Shown one piece after another: positions 32,927-44,100 of a stretch of DNA of 64,000 nucleotides (positions within the stretch are counted from its first letter, which is position 1; each line of letters starts with the position of its first letter). Origin of the DNA: Adenophora triphylla var. japonica (lineage: Eukaryota; Streptophyta; Magnoliopsida; Asterales; Campanulaceae); contig JAFEMH010002575.1 of assembly GCA_022495995.1 (NCBI GenBank), positions 62,001-126,000 of the forward strand. Direction: 5' to 3'. The position numbers and the translations under genes were made by a program. The notes under the pieces were generated by a model. It had not been told where the DNA came from and searched no databases. It worked only from the letters and a program-made list of their open reading frames with translations.

Positions 32927-33200
32927 GTTTGAAAAAAAGAAATAGGAAGAGAAAAGGAGGGAAGGATTTTACCTTCAAAGAAGGAATCACCGCCGTGAAG
33001 AAGAACGGATGAAAATGATTGGAAAAGGTAAAGGAGAAAGTGAAAGGAGATTTTGGTTTTGAGCCCTAAATCTAGGGAAGTGGTTACGGTAATTAATTAA
33101 GAGATTAAGCCCTCAACCGTCATGTCTCTTCTCCATTAATTAAACCGCAGGGCTTCTAGAAGGTTTAAGAAAAAACTGACCTTTTAAATTCATTTAAAAG
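32927..33200 (-). promoter_or_regulatory. Leader and probable promoter region of the antisense gene of D
   Basis: On the minus strand this stretch is CT-rich close to the start codon, as in plant 5' leaders, with AT-rich sequence further up. I see no clear TATA box. The location is inferred from the gene start. Confidence 0.35.
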
Positions 33201-33219
33201 ACAGTTTTTTGGGGACAAT
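33201..33219 (+). other. Polypurine-like tract before the 3' LTR of D
   Basis: ACAGTTTTTTGGGGACAAT directly before the LTR start. A T-run plus GGGGACAATTG is a common form in Tat elements of this type. Confidence 0.7.
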
Positions 33220-33793
33220 TGTTATGGGTAAAATTCAGGATTGATGCATCTTGAGTTTTTGTCAGCATGTCAACATTTTCACACTCGAGGGAAAGGTAAA
33301 AATTATTTATTTAATAATTTTTATTTTGATTTATTTCTGTTATATTTTATCACAGGGATAAAAAAGGCACGTGAGAAAGCCATGACCAACAGACTCCCTT
33401 CAACGGATCAAAGACTAGGTCAAGATGAGGATGACTTGCCGAGATTGTAGGAGAGTTAGTTAGGATTTGATTTTTTCTGTTTTCTTTTTATTATAAAAAG
33501 CTCATGGCTGGAAAAACACACACATATACAAACACATACACATACGCATTACACTCACACAGCTCAAGAACACGTTGTAATCTGCCATATTCATAGATAA
33601 TACAATTGTTTGGAAAGGTAGGTGCTCATAATCACCTCCCGAGGTTTTGTGCCGGCGAGATAGTTATCTCAAGGGTTTTCCTCATTACATGACTGAGCCA
33701 TCTTGATTACATTATTGCACCAATTTTATTCCATTGCACCCTCCTTCGTTTCATTTCAAATTTCTTCTTTGTTGATTGTTTTTTACCAAAACA
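33220..33793 (+). repeat. 3' LTR of element D
   Basis: Homologous over its full length to 24025-24612, with scattered substitutions and several small indels (for example around 33318-33340 and 33585). Ends CCAAAACA. Confidence 0.92.
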
Positions 33794-34869
33794 ACCAGAA
33801 GGAGAATTTGGAAAGCAGAAGGATCAAAGTGAAAATTAGAATTTAAGAAATTGGTTTCATGTGCACAATCCACTGGAAAATAAGGAATAGGAAAGGAAGG
33901 CGCGTGGACCAAGGAAGGAAAAAGGCGTTAACCAGTCCAACCAAGCGAGTTGACCGGCTGAAAGAATTTCATTTTGATTTTTATTTCTTTTTCTTTATTT
34001 CTTTTTATTTTTTTATTAGTATAGGTTTTTAGTTGAAGGGATATAAATACTCCTTTTCAACTTCTGTTTTAGGGGTCATCTTTTTAGTATTTTTCTAAGA
34101 GAGTTTAGCTTTTGATTTCCATGGAAGCTTAATTCCATTGCTTTAGATTTGAATCTTGAACCGTTTATTGAATTCAATTGAGGTATTTATTTCTTTATTT
34201 ATTAATCCCTATTTATAGTTTTACTTGTTTTAAATGCTAGATCCTTTTCTAGGGTTTTGAGATTTGATCACCCTCTTTTCCCTTATAATTGATTTATTGC
34301 TAGTTTAATCTTAAGTCTGTGCCAGATTAGGATTTTTCACAAGTAGTATCTTTGAGATTTATGCATGTACCATGGTAAATTGAGAAGTGGGTAAAACTAG
34401 ATTTTATTCTATTTGCAAAAGAATAGTTAAATTCTTGATCTTAATCTCTTAAAGCTTTATCAATTAATTATCTAAACCTAGATTGTGCCAGTTAGGTTTG
34501 ATTATTGATTAGGGTTATAGGTGAGTGTGCCACTGCTTATAACCATTAATAAGAAAGAGATAGAGATTGAAATACATCTCGGATCAAGTGAATAGGAGGA
34601 AGGGAAAGAAATTATACCGATGATATTGGATTGATAAACGGTGACAGAAACAAATCTGAAGTGCTTTTCTTTTATAATTGTTTACAATCACATTTATTTT
34701 CTTGCTTTAGTTTAATTACAATCAAATCAAGCAAACCCCCAAACTGGTCTGTGACTATTACATAAACAAATAACCGTTCTTCAGTGGATCGACCCTGGAC
34801 TTGTCCTTGTTGCAGTTTTGTAGCCGAGTCTTGGTAATTTATTTGTAGGCGTGCGACTTTAGCCTATCA
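33794..34869 (+). repeat. Truncated LTR L of an unidentified retroelement
   Basis: The sequence has TATAAATAC at 34042, a leader-like stretch, and near the end AGTGGATCGACCCTGGACTT and GTGCGACTTTAGCCTATCA. That last part is the usual form of plant LTR ends that precede a TGGCGCCGTTGCC-type PBS. The right end at 34869 cuts element F in the middle of RT. The left end is lost at the border with D, and no internal region is present, so it is a truncated solo LTR. The family is not identified; Athila-like or a related non-autonomous group is possible. Confidence 0.5.
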
Positions 34870-35744
34870 ATGCCCATCTTAGTCACCATATAGCCAAGGA
34901 ATTTGCCAGCCTTCACTCCGAAGTGACACTTTGATGGGTTGAGCTTCCTGTTGAAAGCTTCTAGGATGTCAAACGCCTCTTTGAGATGTTCAACATGATC
35001 TTCTATGCATTTTAATTTTACTACCATGTCGTCGATATAGACTTCCATAGTTTTCCCAAGCTGATCTTTGAACATCTTGTTTACCAACCTCTGGTAAGTT
35101 GCACCTGCATTTTCCAGTCTGAAAGGCATAGCAATGTAACAATATATACCTTCTGGAGTGATAAAGGTAGTGTCTTCATGATCTGATGGTTCCATCTGGA
35201 TTTGTTGGTAACCTGAGGAGGCATCCATGAAAGTCAGGATGTCGTGACCAGCCGTCGAGTCTACCAAAGAGTCAATATGAGGCAAAGGGAATGGATCCTT
35301 CGGACAGGCTCTGTTGAGGTCTGTGAAATCCACACATACTCGCCATTTGCCATTCTTCTTTTCTACAACCACTACATTGGCCAACCATCTTGGGTAGTCA
35401 ACCTCCCTGATCATTTTGGATTTTAGCAATCGTGCAACCTCCTCCTTTATAATTTGGTTGCGCTCATGTGCGAACTTCCTTCTCTTCTGGTGAACGGGTT
35501 TGATGCTGGGGTCAACGTTCAACTTGTGTGTGATGATATCTTTGCTAATCCCGGTCATGTCTTCATGCTTCCAAGCTAAACAACTGGCTCTGGTTTTCAA
35601 GAACTCTATTATGCTATCTTTAATTTCGTGAGGGATATCGTCTCCCAATAACACCTTAACATCAGGATTGGAGGGATCAAGATGAACTTCTTTAATATCG
35701 TTCTCCGCCATTTCCAAGGCATCTCGTGCTTTTTTCTTTAATTG
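34870..35744 (-). pseudogene. RT part of pol, element F (truncated)
   Basis: It follows the UAG at 35747-35745 in frame and stays open to the break. Conserved motifs: [44 protein letters not shown], a variant [15 protein letters not shown], and VYIDDMV. After GYMVTKMGI the reading runs into LTR L. RNase H and integrase are therefore missing. Up to the break there is no stop, so the copy was probably coding-competent here before it was cut. Confidence 0.88.
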
Positions 35745-35747
35745 CTA
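35739..35747 (-). promoter_or_regulatory. Candidate leaky stop (UAG CAA UUA), element F
   Basis: On the minus strand GCA-TAG-CAA-TTA-AAG joins the gag-pro and RT frames, which are in phase. Identical nine bases to D and G although surrounding codons differ. Confidence 0.75.
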
Positions 35748-37117
35748 TGCCTGTCTGGGGACGCTGGTCGCCTTCATGGATATCTTGTAACATTCTTTTG
35801 TCGTCTGCTGGTCACCCTTCACCTTGACTACTCCCCAAAGAGTGGGCAACTTGATACACTGGTGGTAGGTTGAAGGAATTTCCTTCTTGTTATGAATCCA
35901 GGTCCTTCCTAAAATGATGTTGTAAGATGACTTGCATTCGATAACACAGAATTTCTCCATGGAGTTTGCTCCTTCCACATAAATGGGTAATTTGATTTCT
36001 CCGTAAGTATGCTTAATCTCTCCACTGAACCCAACTAGAACGGAAGAGCTTCTGGTAACATATTCAAGCGGGATGTCCATACTTGCTAAACTGTCAGTGG
36101 TTACTATGTTGACGGAGCTTCCATTATCAATCAAAATGCGCTTCACCAAACAATTGGCCACCTGCAGAGTAACAACAAGTGCATCATGATGTGGGTCCAA
36201 GATGTCACCCTTGTCGTCTTCGTCGAACGTGATTTCCTGGACATTCTCCTTCACTGCCGGCCTAGTTGGTAAATTCAACCTGTCTTCCTTGGATTCCGAA
36301 GCATGGCGCTTGGCAGCGGAGTAGGAAGTACGACATATGTCTGATCCTCCACTGATCATATTGACCACTTTGGTTGGAACTGGAGGATTTGGTCGGTTCT
36401 CTGCCTGTGGCTCCTGATTGTCACCCCGTCCACGTTGTTTGCCCAATAGTTCTTTGAGGAAACCCTTAGACAAGAGGTGGCTAATTTCATTCCTTAGGGC
36501 AATGCAATTCTCAGTGGTATGCCCAAAATCTTCGTGGTAGGCACACCATTTGGATTTGTCTTTCCAACCAGAGAGTTTTTCAGACTTTTTGGGCCATCTT
36601 GCCTTCTCACCCAGGTTGTCCAGGGCGTGTATGAGTCGTCTCCATCTTTTCACCCGAATGTTTGGGAGTAACGGTCCTTTTAGCTGCTTTCTCTTGCATC
36701 AACTTGTCTTCTTCCAGTCTAATGAATTTTATGGCTCTCGTCCTGACTTCTTCGAGTCTCCTGCAAGGTGTCATTACTAATTCCTCATAATAGGGGGAAT
36801 CTTTCTTGAGTCCCATCCTGAAGGCTTCTGTCGCGGTAGACATATCGATGTTGGGGATGTCGACAGCTTCTTTGTTAAACCTGCTCAGGTAGTCATTCAA
36901 GGATTCATCAGGCTGTTGGACTATCCTGATGCCTCAGTTTGGCCATTGTATCTATTAAGCTGGACAGGACATCCGATGGAATCACTTGCGTAGGTGCCCT
37001 AGAGGATCCTTCCTGACCTTGACCTATACTGGTAGAGGCACCAATATATTGGCCTGAGGTAGCTATCCCGGCGGTGGCTCCTACTGAGGTTACTGTCGAT
37101 GACATTGCGGTAGACAT
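35745..37117 (-). pseudogene. Gag-protease of element F with internal deletion
   Basis: The start ATG at 37117 matches that of D. Only about 70 residues of the N-terminal region remain before the reading jumps (frame change near 36905) to the end of the capsid (NDYLSRFNKEAVDIPNIDMS). Most of the capsid core is therefore deleted. A second frame change near 36640 precedes the nucleocapsid (CAYHEDFGHTTENC) and the protease (ILIDNGSSVNIV, GFSGEIKHTYGEIKLPIYVE, YNIILGRTWIH). The reading ends at the UAG at 35747-35745. Confidence 0.85.
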
Positions 37118-37150
37118 CTTGAGTATCTTTAATCAATCAAAAGACCAATG

Positions 37151-37169
37151 GGCCCCTCAGTGGGCACCA
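37151..37169 (-). other. Primer binding site of element F
   Basis: On the minus strand TGGTGCCCACTGAGGGGCC, three bases after the LTR end. Counterpart of the PBS of D, with two substitutions. Confidence 0.7.
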
Positions 37170-37172
37170 AAT

Positions 37173-37739
37173 TGTTTAGGTCAAATTCAAGCAATTCAAC
37201 TTTCAAAGGAGAAAAATGGGGCACAATGGAATATGACAATGTAAATTCAAGATGTCGACAAGAGATTTAACGAGGAAAGCCCTTGAACAACTTGTTCGCC
37301 GGCATAAAACCTCGGAAAGATGGAATATTATTAGTCTTGTGATGGTAGAGAGTGAATAGAAAGTACAAAGTATGTTGCTAAAGAACCCGTGTGTGTGTGT
37401 ATACATGTGTTCGTTTATTTTTAAATACAAATTATGATAACGGTATCAACTAAGTAAATGCAATCCCTCCTCATGTGCCTAGAATCTCGCAGGAGGTTAC
37501 TGATGCCGTCTACATATCCGTTGCTGAGTAAATGTTGTTGAAGACGTTGCTTGACTTAGTCTTCCAAGCTTGCAAAAACGGTTCCTACAATGTCGCCTTC
37601 CAGTCATCCTGGACGAAGCGTATAGTCCATCAAGCTGTACTGCTAAGTTATTACCACAAGATGATGTCTCAGGATGTAACATGCTGCTGTAGTTTTTTAA
37701 CTCCGAACAAGGACGCAATTCAATATAATAAGCATGACA
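37173..37739 (-). repeat. 5' LTR of element F
   Basis: The minus-strand end CCTAAACA at 37173 is certain from the adjacent PBS. The start is placed at TGTCATGC (37739) by analogy with TGTTATGG in D and is uncertain. The LTR shares with D a (CA)n stretch, an AGGTTTTRTGCCGGCGA block and a CTTTCCTCGTTA block. Confidence 0.6.
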
Positions 37740-38785
37740 CTTTCTTAAAAAAATATTAAAATTCGCTTCTATACCTAAAAGAGTATAAACTATAATACTC
37801 TTTGTTTTGGACAAATTTCAACAAGCAAATTCATACAGAATAATGGACCCTCTATTACCTTAATCATCGCAAAAAATAGAGACTTCTAAGCGAGTTTAAG
37901 AAGAAATTTATCCTTAGGAAGCTTAAGGGCTAAACATTACCCCTACTGAAAGTCAAAAGTCAACAAACGAAGAAGGCCAAGGTGCTGCTATCAACCTTCA
38001 TTTCAAGAAGAGTGGGGCTACTCAATTCAAAGCTTTGAGAGTAAAAAAAAACTCTCAAGCTTTCATCACCCCCACAATAAAGGTGAAAATTCAAATGCAT
38101 GAAGGACTCTCCTGCAAAAAAAAAAAAAGAGGAGTCAAGTAATACCAACAAAAGAAATGAAGATTACTCAACATCCTCTTACATCAAGTGAAGAAGACTA
38201 TCACTATCAAGAAAAATGTTTACCCTTAAGTCATACTAATGATTGCCTTTCTCCTCAAACTTATTTAGAAACTTCTAGATGATGCACGGTTCATTAAAAG
38301 GTAGAACAACTTTTCTAGATCATAGAGCCAAGTAGCGTTTCTTGTTGAGTCTAGGGGCTTCCTGTTAGCCGCTCTCATACACACTCTTGAAATCCAAGCA
38401 TCAAAATTGGGGCTTCCTAATCTTTCCTCCCCCAGTCAATCTCTACTTCAACTCCTCAAAACAATCGAATCTGCATTAGGAGCTTTCCTCTCTACTTCTC
38501 ACTCTCATCATTAGAGAATACACTTCCCCAAAAAGTCAATGCTTGGATCACCTTCCAAAGAATAGAGTCCGTCTCTCCTCAACTAAATTGATATCTCATC
38601 TCTCTCTCCCTAAAAATATTCTTTCCTCTGAGTTCTCTTCGAGTTAACATACTATTTTTTTTAAAAAAAAAGAAGAGAAAAGACGCAAAAGAGATGCCCG
38701 CTAGATTGAAAACCCGAAAGGACGGTCTAGGCAAAAACCAGGGTGCGTCACTAAGAAAAAAAATCATGTCAAATGATAAAGGGAG
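37740..38785. other. 3' untranslated region of H, left of the CACTA element
   Basis: No genes. It contains two GGGGCTTCCT words (38353 and 38412) and the conserved AAAACCCGAAAGGACGG block just before the CACTA insertion. Confidence 0.5.
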
Positions 38786-38788
38786 ACT

Positions 38789-39285
38789 CACTACAACAAA
38801 AAAGGGCTTTGACAACGTTTTTTAAACGTTGTTAAAGACCTTTGGCAACGTTTATCAAAACGTTGTGTCATCCACCGTTGTCTTAGGTCCCTGTTTAAGA
38901 CAATGTTTTTTGAATGTTGTAAAAAAGGTCATTAAACGTTGTAACCAGGCTAATGACAACGTTTATAAAAACGTTGTAGTAAGTATATTGACAACGTTTT
39001 AATAAAACGTTGTAATAAGAAAATGACAACGTTTATAAAACGTTGTAAAACATAATAAGACAACGTTTATAAAACGTTGTCTAAATTCTTAAGACAACGT
39101 TTCTTTAAACGTTGTCTAAATATGTTTTACAACGTTTTATAAACGTTGTCATTTTCTTATTACAACGTTTTATTAAAACGTTGTCAATATGAATAATTAA
39201 AAAAAAATTCCCTCCATGTTTGACAACGTATTGTAAACGTTGTCTTAATGCTTTATACAACGTTTTAAAAACGTTGTTAAAGTGA
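38789..39285. repeat. Left end of CACTA: TIR and subterminal palindromes
   Basis: After the TIR there are about 15 GACAACGTTT or AAACGTTGTC words, mostly paired as GACAACGTTTTATAAAACG-type palindromes with 2-8 bp centres. Such subterminal arrays are the known binding sites of CACTA accessory proteins (TNPA in En/Spm). Confidence 0.9.
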
Positions 39286-40138
39286 AAAAAAATTATTTCC
39301 CCCCCCCCCAAATTCACATATGCCCCCTGCAATTTAGACACCTATAGTCATTTCATTAAAAGCACCCATTCAAGCACTGTTGAACTATAAAAATATGATA
39401 CAATTGCAAACACGAACAAAGTTTAAGCACAATATACATTTATTACAAGAGATATAGCTAGACAACAAAAAAAAAAGTGTATCAGCACCATTCAAGCACT
39501 ACTGCTGAACTAAAGTGAGTTTTCTATTCACAGTGGTAGCCAATGAGGGCCGAGGCTTCTTTATTAAAGGAGATGGCAGCCACAACTAAATTGTGCAATA
39601 AGTCTGAATATGCACAAAAAAAAGTGCATATTTGTACAAGAAACTTAGTCTTACTACATTTTCAACCAACTCACCATAATGCCCGGTCTCGATCCTAAGC
39701 AAGATAACGATGTAATATGCTAAGTTAAGTTGTTCTTTGTGCTTGACCATATCGTCCCTTGACTTTGAGAAGTTAAATCCAAAACCCGCAGATACATTTC
39801 CTTCAAACTTCAAAGAGATTGTATTTAAATGGAAAATGCAATATTTATTATGGGACGAGAGGAGTATGATGTAACTCATGTACTATAAAACTCGGGACTT
39901 GCACACGCCCCGGACTCCGTCATTTAGGTGATAAAGTCACACTTTTACGCTTTTTATAAATAATCGTAGGAGCGAACATTGCACCATGTCTTTACAAGAA
40001 GAACAATTGCAAGCGCAATGTTCCTTGACATACACACCGGCTTTATATACGTTGAACATAAATTACAGTCAAACCATGACAAACATACACATATAAAAAA
40101 GAATACGAGTCAACGACGAGGAAAGTTCATATGTCACC
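39286..40138. other. CACTA internal sequence left of the SMC4 fragment
   Basis: No recognisable gene. It lies directly downstream of the SMC4 stop, so part of it may be captured 3' untranslated or flanking sequence. A word CATTCAAGCACTRYTGAACTA occurs twice (39367 and 39492). Confidence 0.45.
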
Positions 40139-41174
40139 TTAAGCAACTTTTGCACCAACAACAAAGCTAGATGGGTTGATGGTAATGCTCTTAGTGCAAT
40201 TATCAGTCTTGTAAATTCCCACTAGTCGATCCGCCAACTCGAACATGTTGTTTCTCAGCCGCAATTCATATGCAAAAGATCAAGCCGCTTATGCAATTAA
40301 TTGAAGAATGTTGATATTTTATATTATTCTAAAATACAAAGAAAATTACCTAATTATTATGAATTGGGCATCCTTTGTACGATCTTTTACGTAATGCAAT
40401 AGACACATTTTTAAAATCTACAAGTAAAAAAAAACAGAATTATGAATTAAACAAGAATGCAAAGTTTAAGAAATAAGAATTGGTCGAAGGACAAAAAGTT
40501 TATAAACTCAGAATAATCTACCTAGAGCAGCATCGATCTCATCCATGACATAGAGTGGCGTGGGTTTGTAGTGGTGGAGTGCGAAAACAAGAGCTAATGA
40601 GCTGAGAGTCCTGGGAAACAAAGTCATTGTAATATACAACAAGACTCAGCGGGGGTTGGTTGGGGAAGAAGCAGAACAAAAAGAAAATCAGCAGTGCATT
40701 TCAGAAGGTACCTTTTCACCTCCTGACAAATTAGCAATATTCTTCCAACTCATCTTTGGAGGTATGTACATTGTAACCAAATAAGTTCATGAAAACAATA
40801 CTTGTAAACCAATTTCATAGAAATATTATCAGAAAGAAGCTATTTGCCTTTTCTTTCTCCATTCATCGTATTGCTTCTTTGTATCATCGCGTTCTTGAGT
40901 TACCATATTAAGCTCTTCTACTCGTTCATTATACAGGGATACTTTCTTTCGGTATCTGTCATTGATACAAATAAGAAAAAAGAATAGAAAACCCATAAAA
41001 ATGAATGACCTTCAAATGAAAGGAAATGCATACTCTGCAATTGAATCAAGATTTGGATTCATCTCCTTCAACTGTGCTTCAAGCAGTGCCACACTTTCAA
41101 GGGACCTCTTAAGGTCGGACTCTTTTGCAAGAGACTCGTCTCCAAGTGTAGCATATGTATTCACAATGCATAAC
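40139..41174 (-). pseudogene. SMC4: Captured 3' exons of SMC4 (condensin ATPase subunit)
   Basis: Six exon pieces with introns kept: 41174-41034 (DLKRSLESVALLEAQLKEMN), 40955-40861 (YRKKVSLYNERVEELNMVTQ), about 40766-40713 (SWKNIANLSGGEK, the ABC signature), 40610-40522 ([20 protein letters not shown], then VMDEIDAAL, the Walker B region), 40417-40350 and 40258-40139 (NNMFELADRLVGIYKTDN, to a stop). These match the C-terminal head of plant SMC4, which hydrolyses ATP in condensin during chromosome compaction. The first splice junction keeps phase. Defects are loss of the segment between pieces 2 and 3, a small deletion after DFKNVSI and a changed acceptor before piece 6. Retained introns show capture at DNA level. 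This is a fragment, not a working gene. Confidence 0.9.
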
Positions 41175-41199
41175 CTAATAAAGTCCAAATAATATGTTA

Positions 41200-44100
41200 G
41201 AAACCTTTTTCGTAAACCAACTAGAGAAAGTGTCTGAATGCATCTTTGAAAGTTGTTCATCGAATATACCAGTATGTATTATCTTCAACTCTTCCATATG
41301 CATCCTAAAAATAAAGAAAGAGTGAAAAATATTCCTAAGAAATAAACTAGTCAAATTGGCATTTAACTTAAACTTACACTTCATATGGTTCCACTTCTGC
41401 CGTATTAAACAACACATATCGATGACCATTTTGCATGTCTTCATTAGACAATGTAATATGCTCTCCTTTAGAAATTGGTCGTCCCTCAAATGTTTTCTCA
41501 TCTTGATAATCCTCATTGTGTTTATGTGTTTCAAATAGTGCACAACTTTCCTTAATGTACTCACAACAAAATCCTATGGATTCTTCGGCAAGATAGCCTT
41601 CACATATGCATCCTTCGGGTCGTGCCGGATTTCTAACATATTCCTTGCCAGTCTTCATAAATCTGAATGGATTGGATATAAATTAGGGAGGAAAATATCA
41701 TTAAAGCCTATTATCAGATAATAAATGGATATGGAATACCTTTCAAACGGATACATCCAATGAAATTGATTTGATCCACAAAGACGAGTTTCTCGACCTA
41801 AATGTATTGTCAAGTGAATCATAATATCGAAGAATGAAGGAGGTAAATATCTTTCAAGCATGCACAATGTCTCAATTATCTCCTGTTCTGCAGCTTCAAT
41901 TTTTTCGACATCAACCACTCTTTGGCTTATATCATAGAAAAATGAACAGAAACGAAGTAATGCATTTCTTGGCCCTTTGGGTAAAAGTCCTCTCAATGCG
42001 ACCGGTAATAACTGTTGCATCAATACATGGTAATCATGGGATTTGAGTCCAAGTATCTTGTCGATGCAGGCAAACTGTTTCGCAATATTAGAGCTATACC
42101 CGTCGGGAACTTTCAAATTTCTTAGTCGCCAATAAAATGTCTCTATCTCATAACTTGTTAAAGTACATTGGCCTGGTGGAAGGAGTATCTTATCATTCTC
42201 ATCGAGCCTTGGGTGCAACTCTGGCCGAATTCCCATACTTTCTAAGTCTTTACGAGCAGCATGACCATCTTTTGATCTTCTTTTTATATCAAGCAAAGTG
42301 CAAAGTAAACTCTCACCACAATTTTTTTCAATGTGCATTAAATCCAAACAGTGACGTACCAACAAATCCTAAAAATAACATATATTATAAGTTATCAGCT
42401 AGCTATTAACTACTCCCTCCGTCCCATTCAAAAAGGCACTTTTGGTCAATAACATATTTATAATTAGATTTGCATTAATGCTTGAGTCAAACAAAACTTG
42501 AATTGACCAAAAGTGACTTTTCGAGTTGGACGGAGGGAGTATATCATTATATTGAATTAACAGTAAAGCACAAAATTTGATTTTACCTCGTAGTAGGGCA
42601 ACTCAAAAAAAATTATTTTTTTTCTTCCAATTCAGGACCTTAACTTTCATCTTTTTAATCTTCCTCTTCCTTTTCTTGTTTCTCTTACCTTTTGCCCTTC
42701 CTTGTCTCGGTTCTTCATCATTGCTCGTTTCATCCCATTTTCCAAAATCATTTTCAATCCCATTAACAACTTCTAAAATTTCAGAACCGGACAATATATG
42801 AGGTTTCCCCCTCTTCTCATGGGTTCCATCAAACCATTTCTTCTTCTTTCGGTAAGAATGATTGGATATAAGAAACCGTCGATGACCCATATACACACAC
42901 TTGTGACTATGAGGTAGATATATTGAACAAGTATCAGCACCACAAATAGGACATGCCATCTTACCCTTAGTCATACACCCAGCTAGATTGCCATAAGCCG
43001 GAAAATCATTAATCGTCCACATGAGAATAACCCTCAGATTGAACATGCTCTTCTTAAATGCATCGTACACCTCAACCCCACTTATCCATAATTCTTTCAA
43101 ATCTTCAATCAATGGCCTTAAATATACATCAATATCATTTCCTGGTTGCCTTGGACCAGGGATTACTAAAGTTAACATCATATTTTCTCTTTTCATGCAA
43201 AGCCAAGGGGGGAGGTTGTAATTAACAAGCATCACAGGCCAACAACTATGTGTAGAACTTAGATTACTGTAAGGATTAAATCCATCTGTGGCAAGTCCAA
43301 GTCTTAAATTCCGAGGATCAGATGAAAAAAAAGGCCATTTACTATCAATAGACTGCCACTGTGGCGAGTCAACAGGATGTCGCATTTTGTTATCATTGCT
43401 ATGATGACTGCTATGCCACAATAATTGTTCAGAACTCTCCAATGATCTGAACATCCTTCTAAATTTGGGAATAATAGGAAAGTATCTCAACACCTTAGTT
43501 TGGTACTCCCTTTTTAATTTTACGCTCATCTCCTTTTCCTACCACTTTCCACCTAGATTTCCCACACCTCGGGCAATCGTCTAGATCTGCCAGCTCTTTT
43601 CTAAATAGACAACAATCTTTAGGACATGCATGTATTTTTTCGTAACCCAAGTCAAAGGTCTTAAGTAATTTTTTTGCAGCATACGTGGAACTAGGAAGAA
43701 CATTCTTTTGTGGCAACATGTGACCTAAGATTTTGAGAAGATCGGTAAATGCTTTGTCAGAAATACCGTTGACCGCTTTATGTTTGAAAAGCATAACTCA
43801 GAATCGTTAGCTTTGTATAGTCACTGCCCATATACAAGGGAGTTTCTGCCTCTTCTAATAATTTTGAAAACCCCTCGTCTTCCATTGCTTCAGTATAATT
43901 TGGAATAGTTTCCTCGTTAACACGTGCATCTACGAACATCCTATATGTATCTGGTATATCATCGAGATCATGTGTCATTTTGGAGGAAGTGCTAGGACGT
44001 TCTTCCCCGTGAAAAATCCAAACATCGTATGTCTTATCCATGCCATGCATAACCAAGTGTGAGATTACATCATCACTAGTCTGGTAATCCAAATTTCTAC

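Larger units (their letters stand above)
24025..33793 (+). mobile_element. Tat-lineage Ty3/gypsy element D, nearly complete
   Basis: It has two LTRs (24025-24612 and 33220-33793) that both start TGTTATGGG and end CCAAAACA, a PBS, a gag-pro frame, an uninterrupted pol frame, a spliced antisense gene and a polypurine-like tract before the 3' LTR. The LTRs differ by a few substitutions and small indels, so the insertion is fairly young. Gag carries a single nonsense codon. The 5-bp flanks do not match (CTAAC left, ACCAG right), and the left flank is RT of C while the right flank is LTR L, so one end has been rearranged. Relatives F and G lie further right on the minus strand. Confidence 0.92.
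34870..37739 (-). mobile_element. Tat-lineage element F, 5' part, relative of D
   Basis: On the minus strand: 5' LTR (37739-37173), PBS, a gag with a large internal deletion, nucleocapsid-protease and RT. It is cut at 34870 by LTR L inside RT. Pieces beyond RT are absent from the window. Proteins are clearly homologous to those of D and G but substantially diverged. Confidence 0.85.

Noticed and set aside
24020..33798. Target-site duplication around element D
   Set aside because: The five bases on the two sides (CTAAC and ACCAG) do not match, and shifting the LTR ends by one or two bases does not help.
40861..41260. A second CACTA protein (TNPA/TNPD-like coiled coil)
   Set aside because: The coiled-coil sequence, its introns and the following LSGGEK and Walker B blocks identify it as SMC4, not as an accessory transposon protein.
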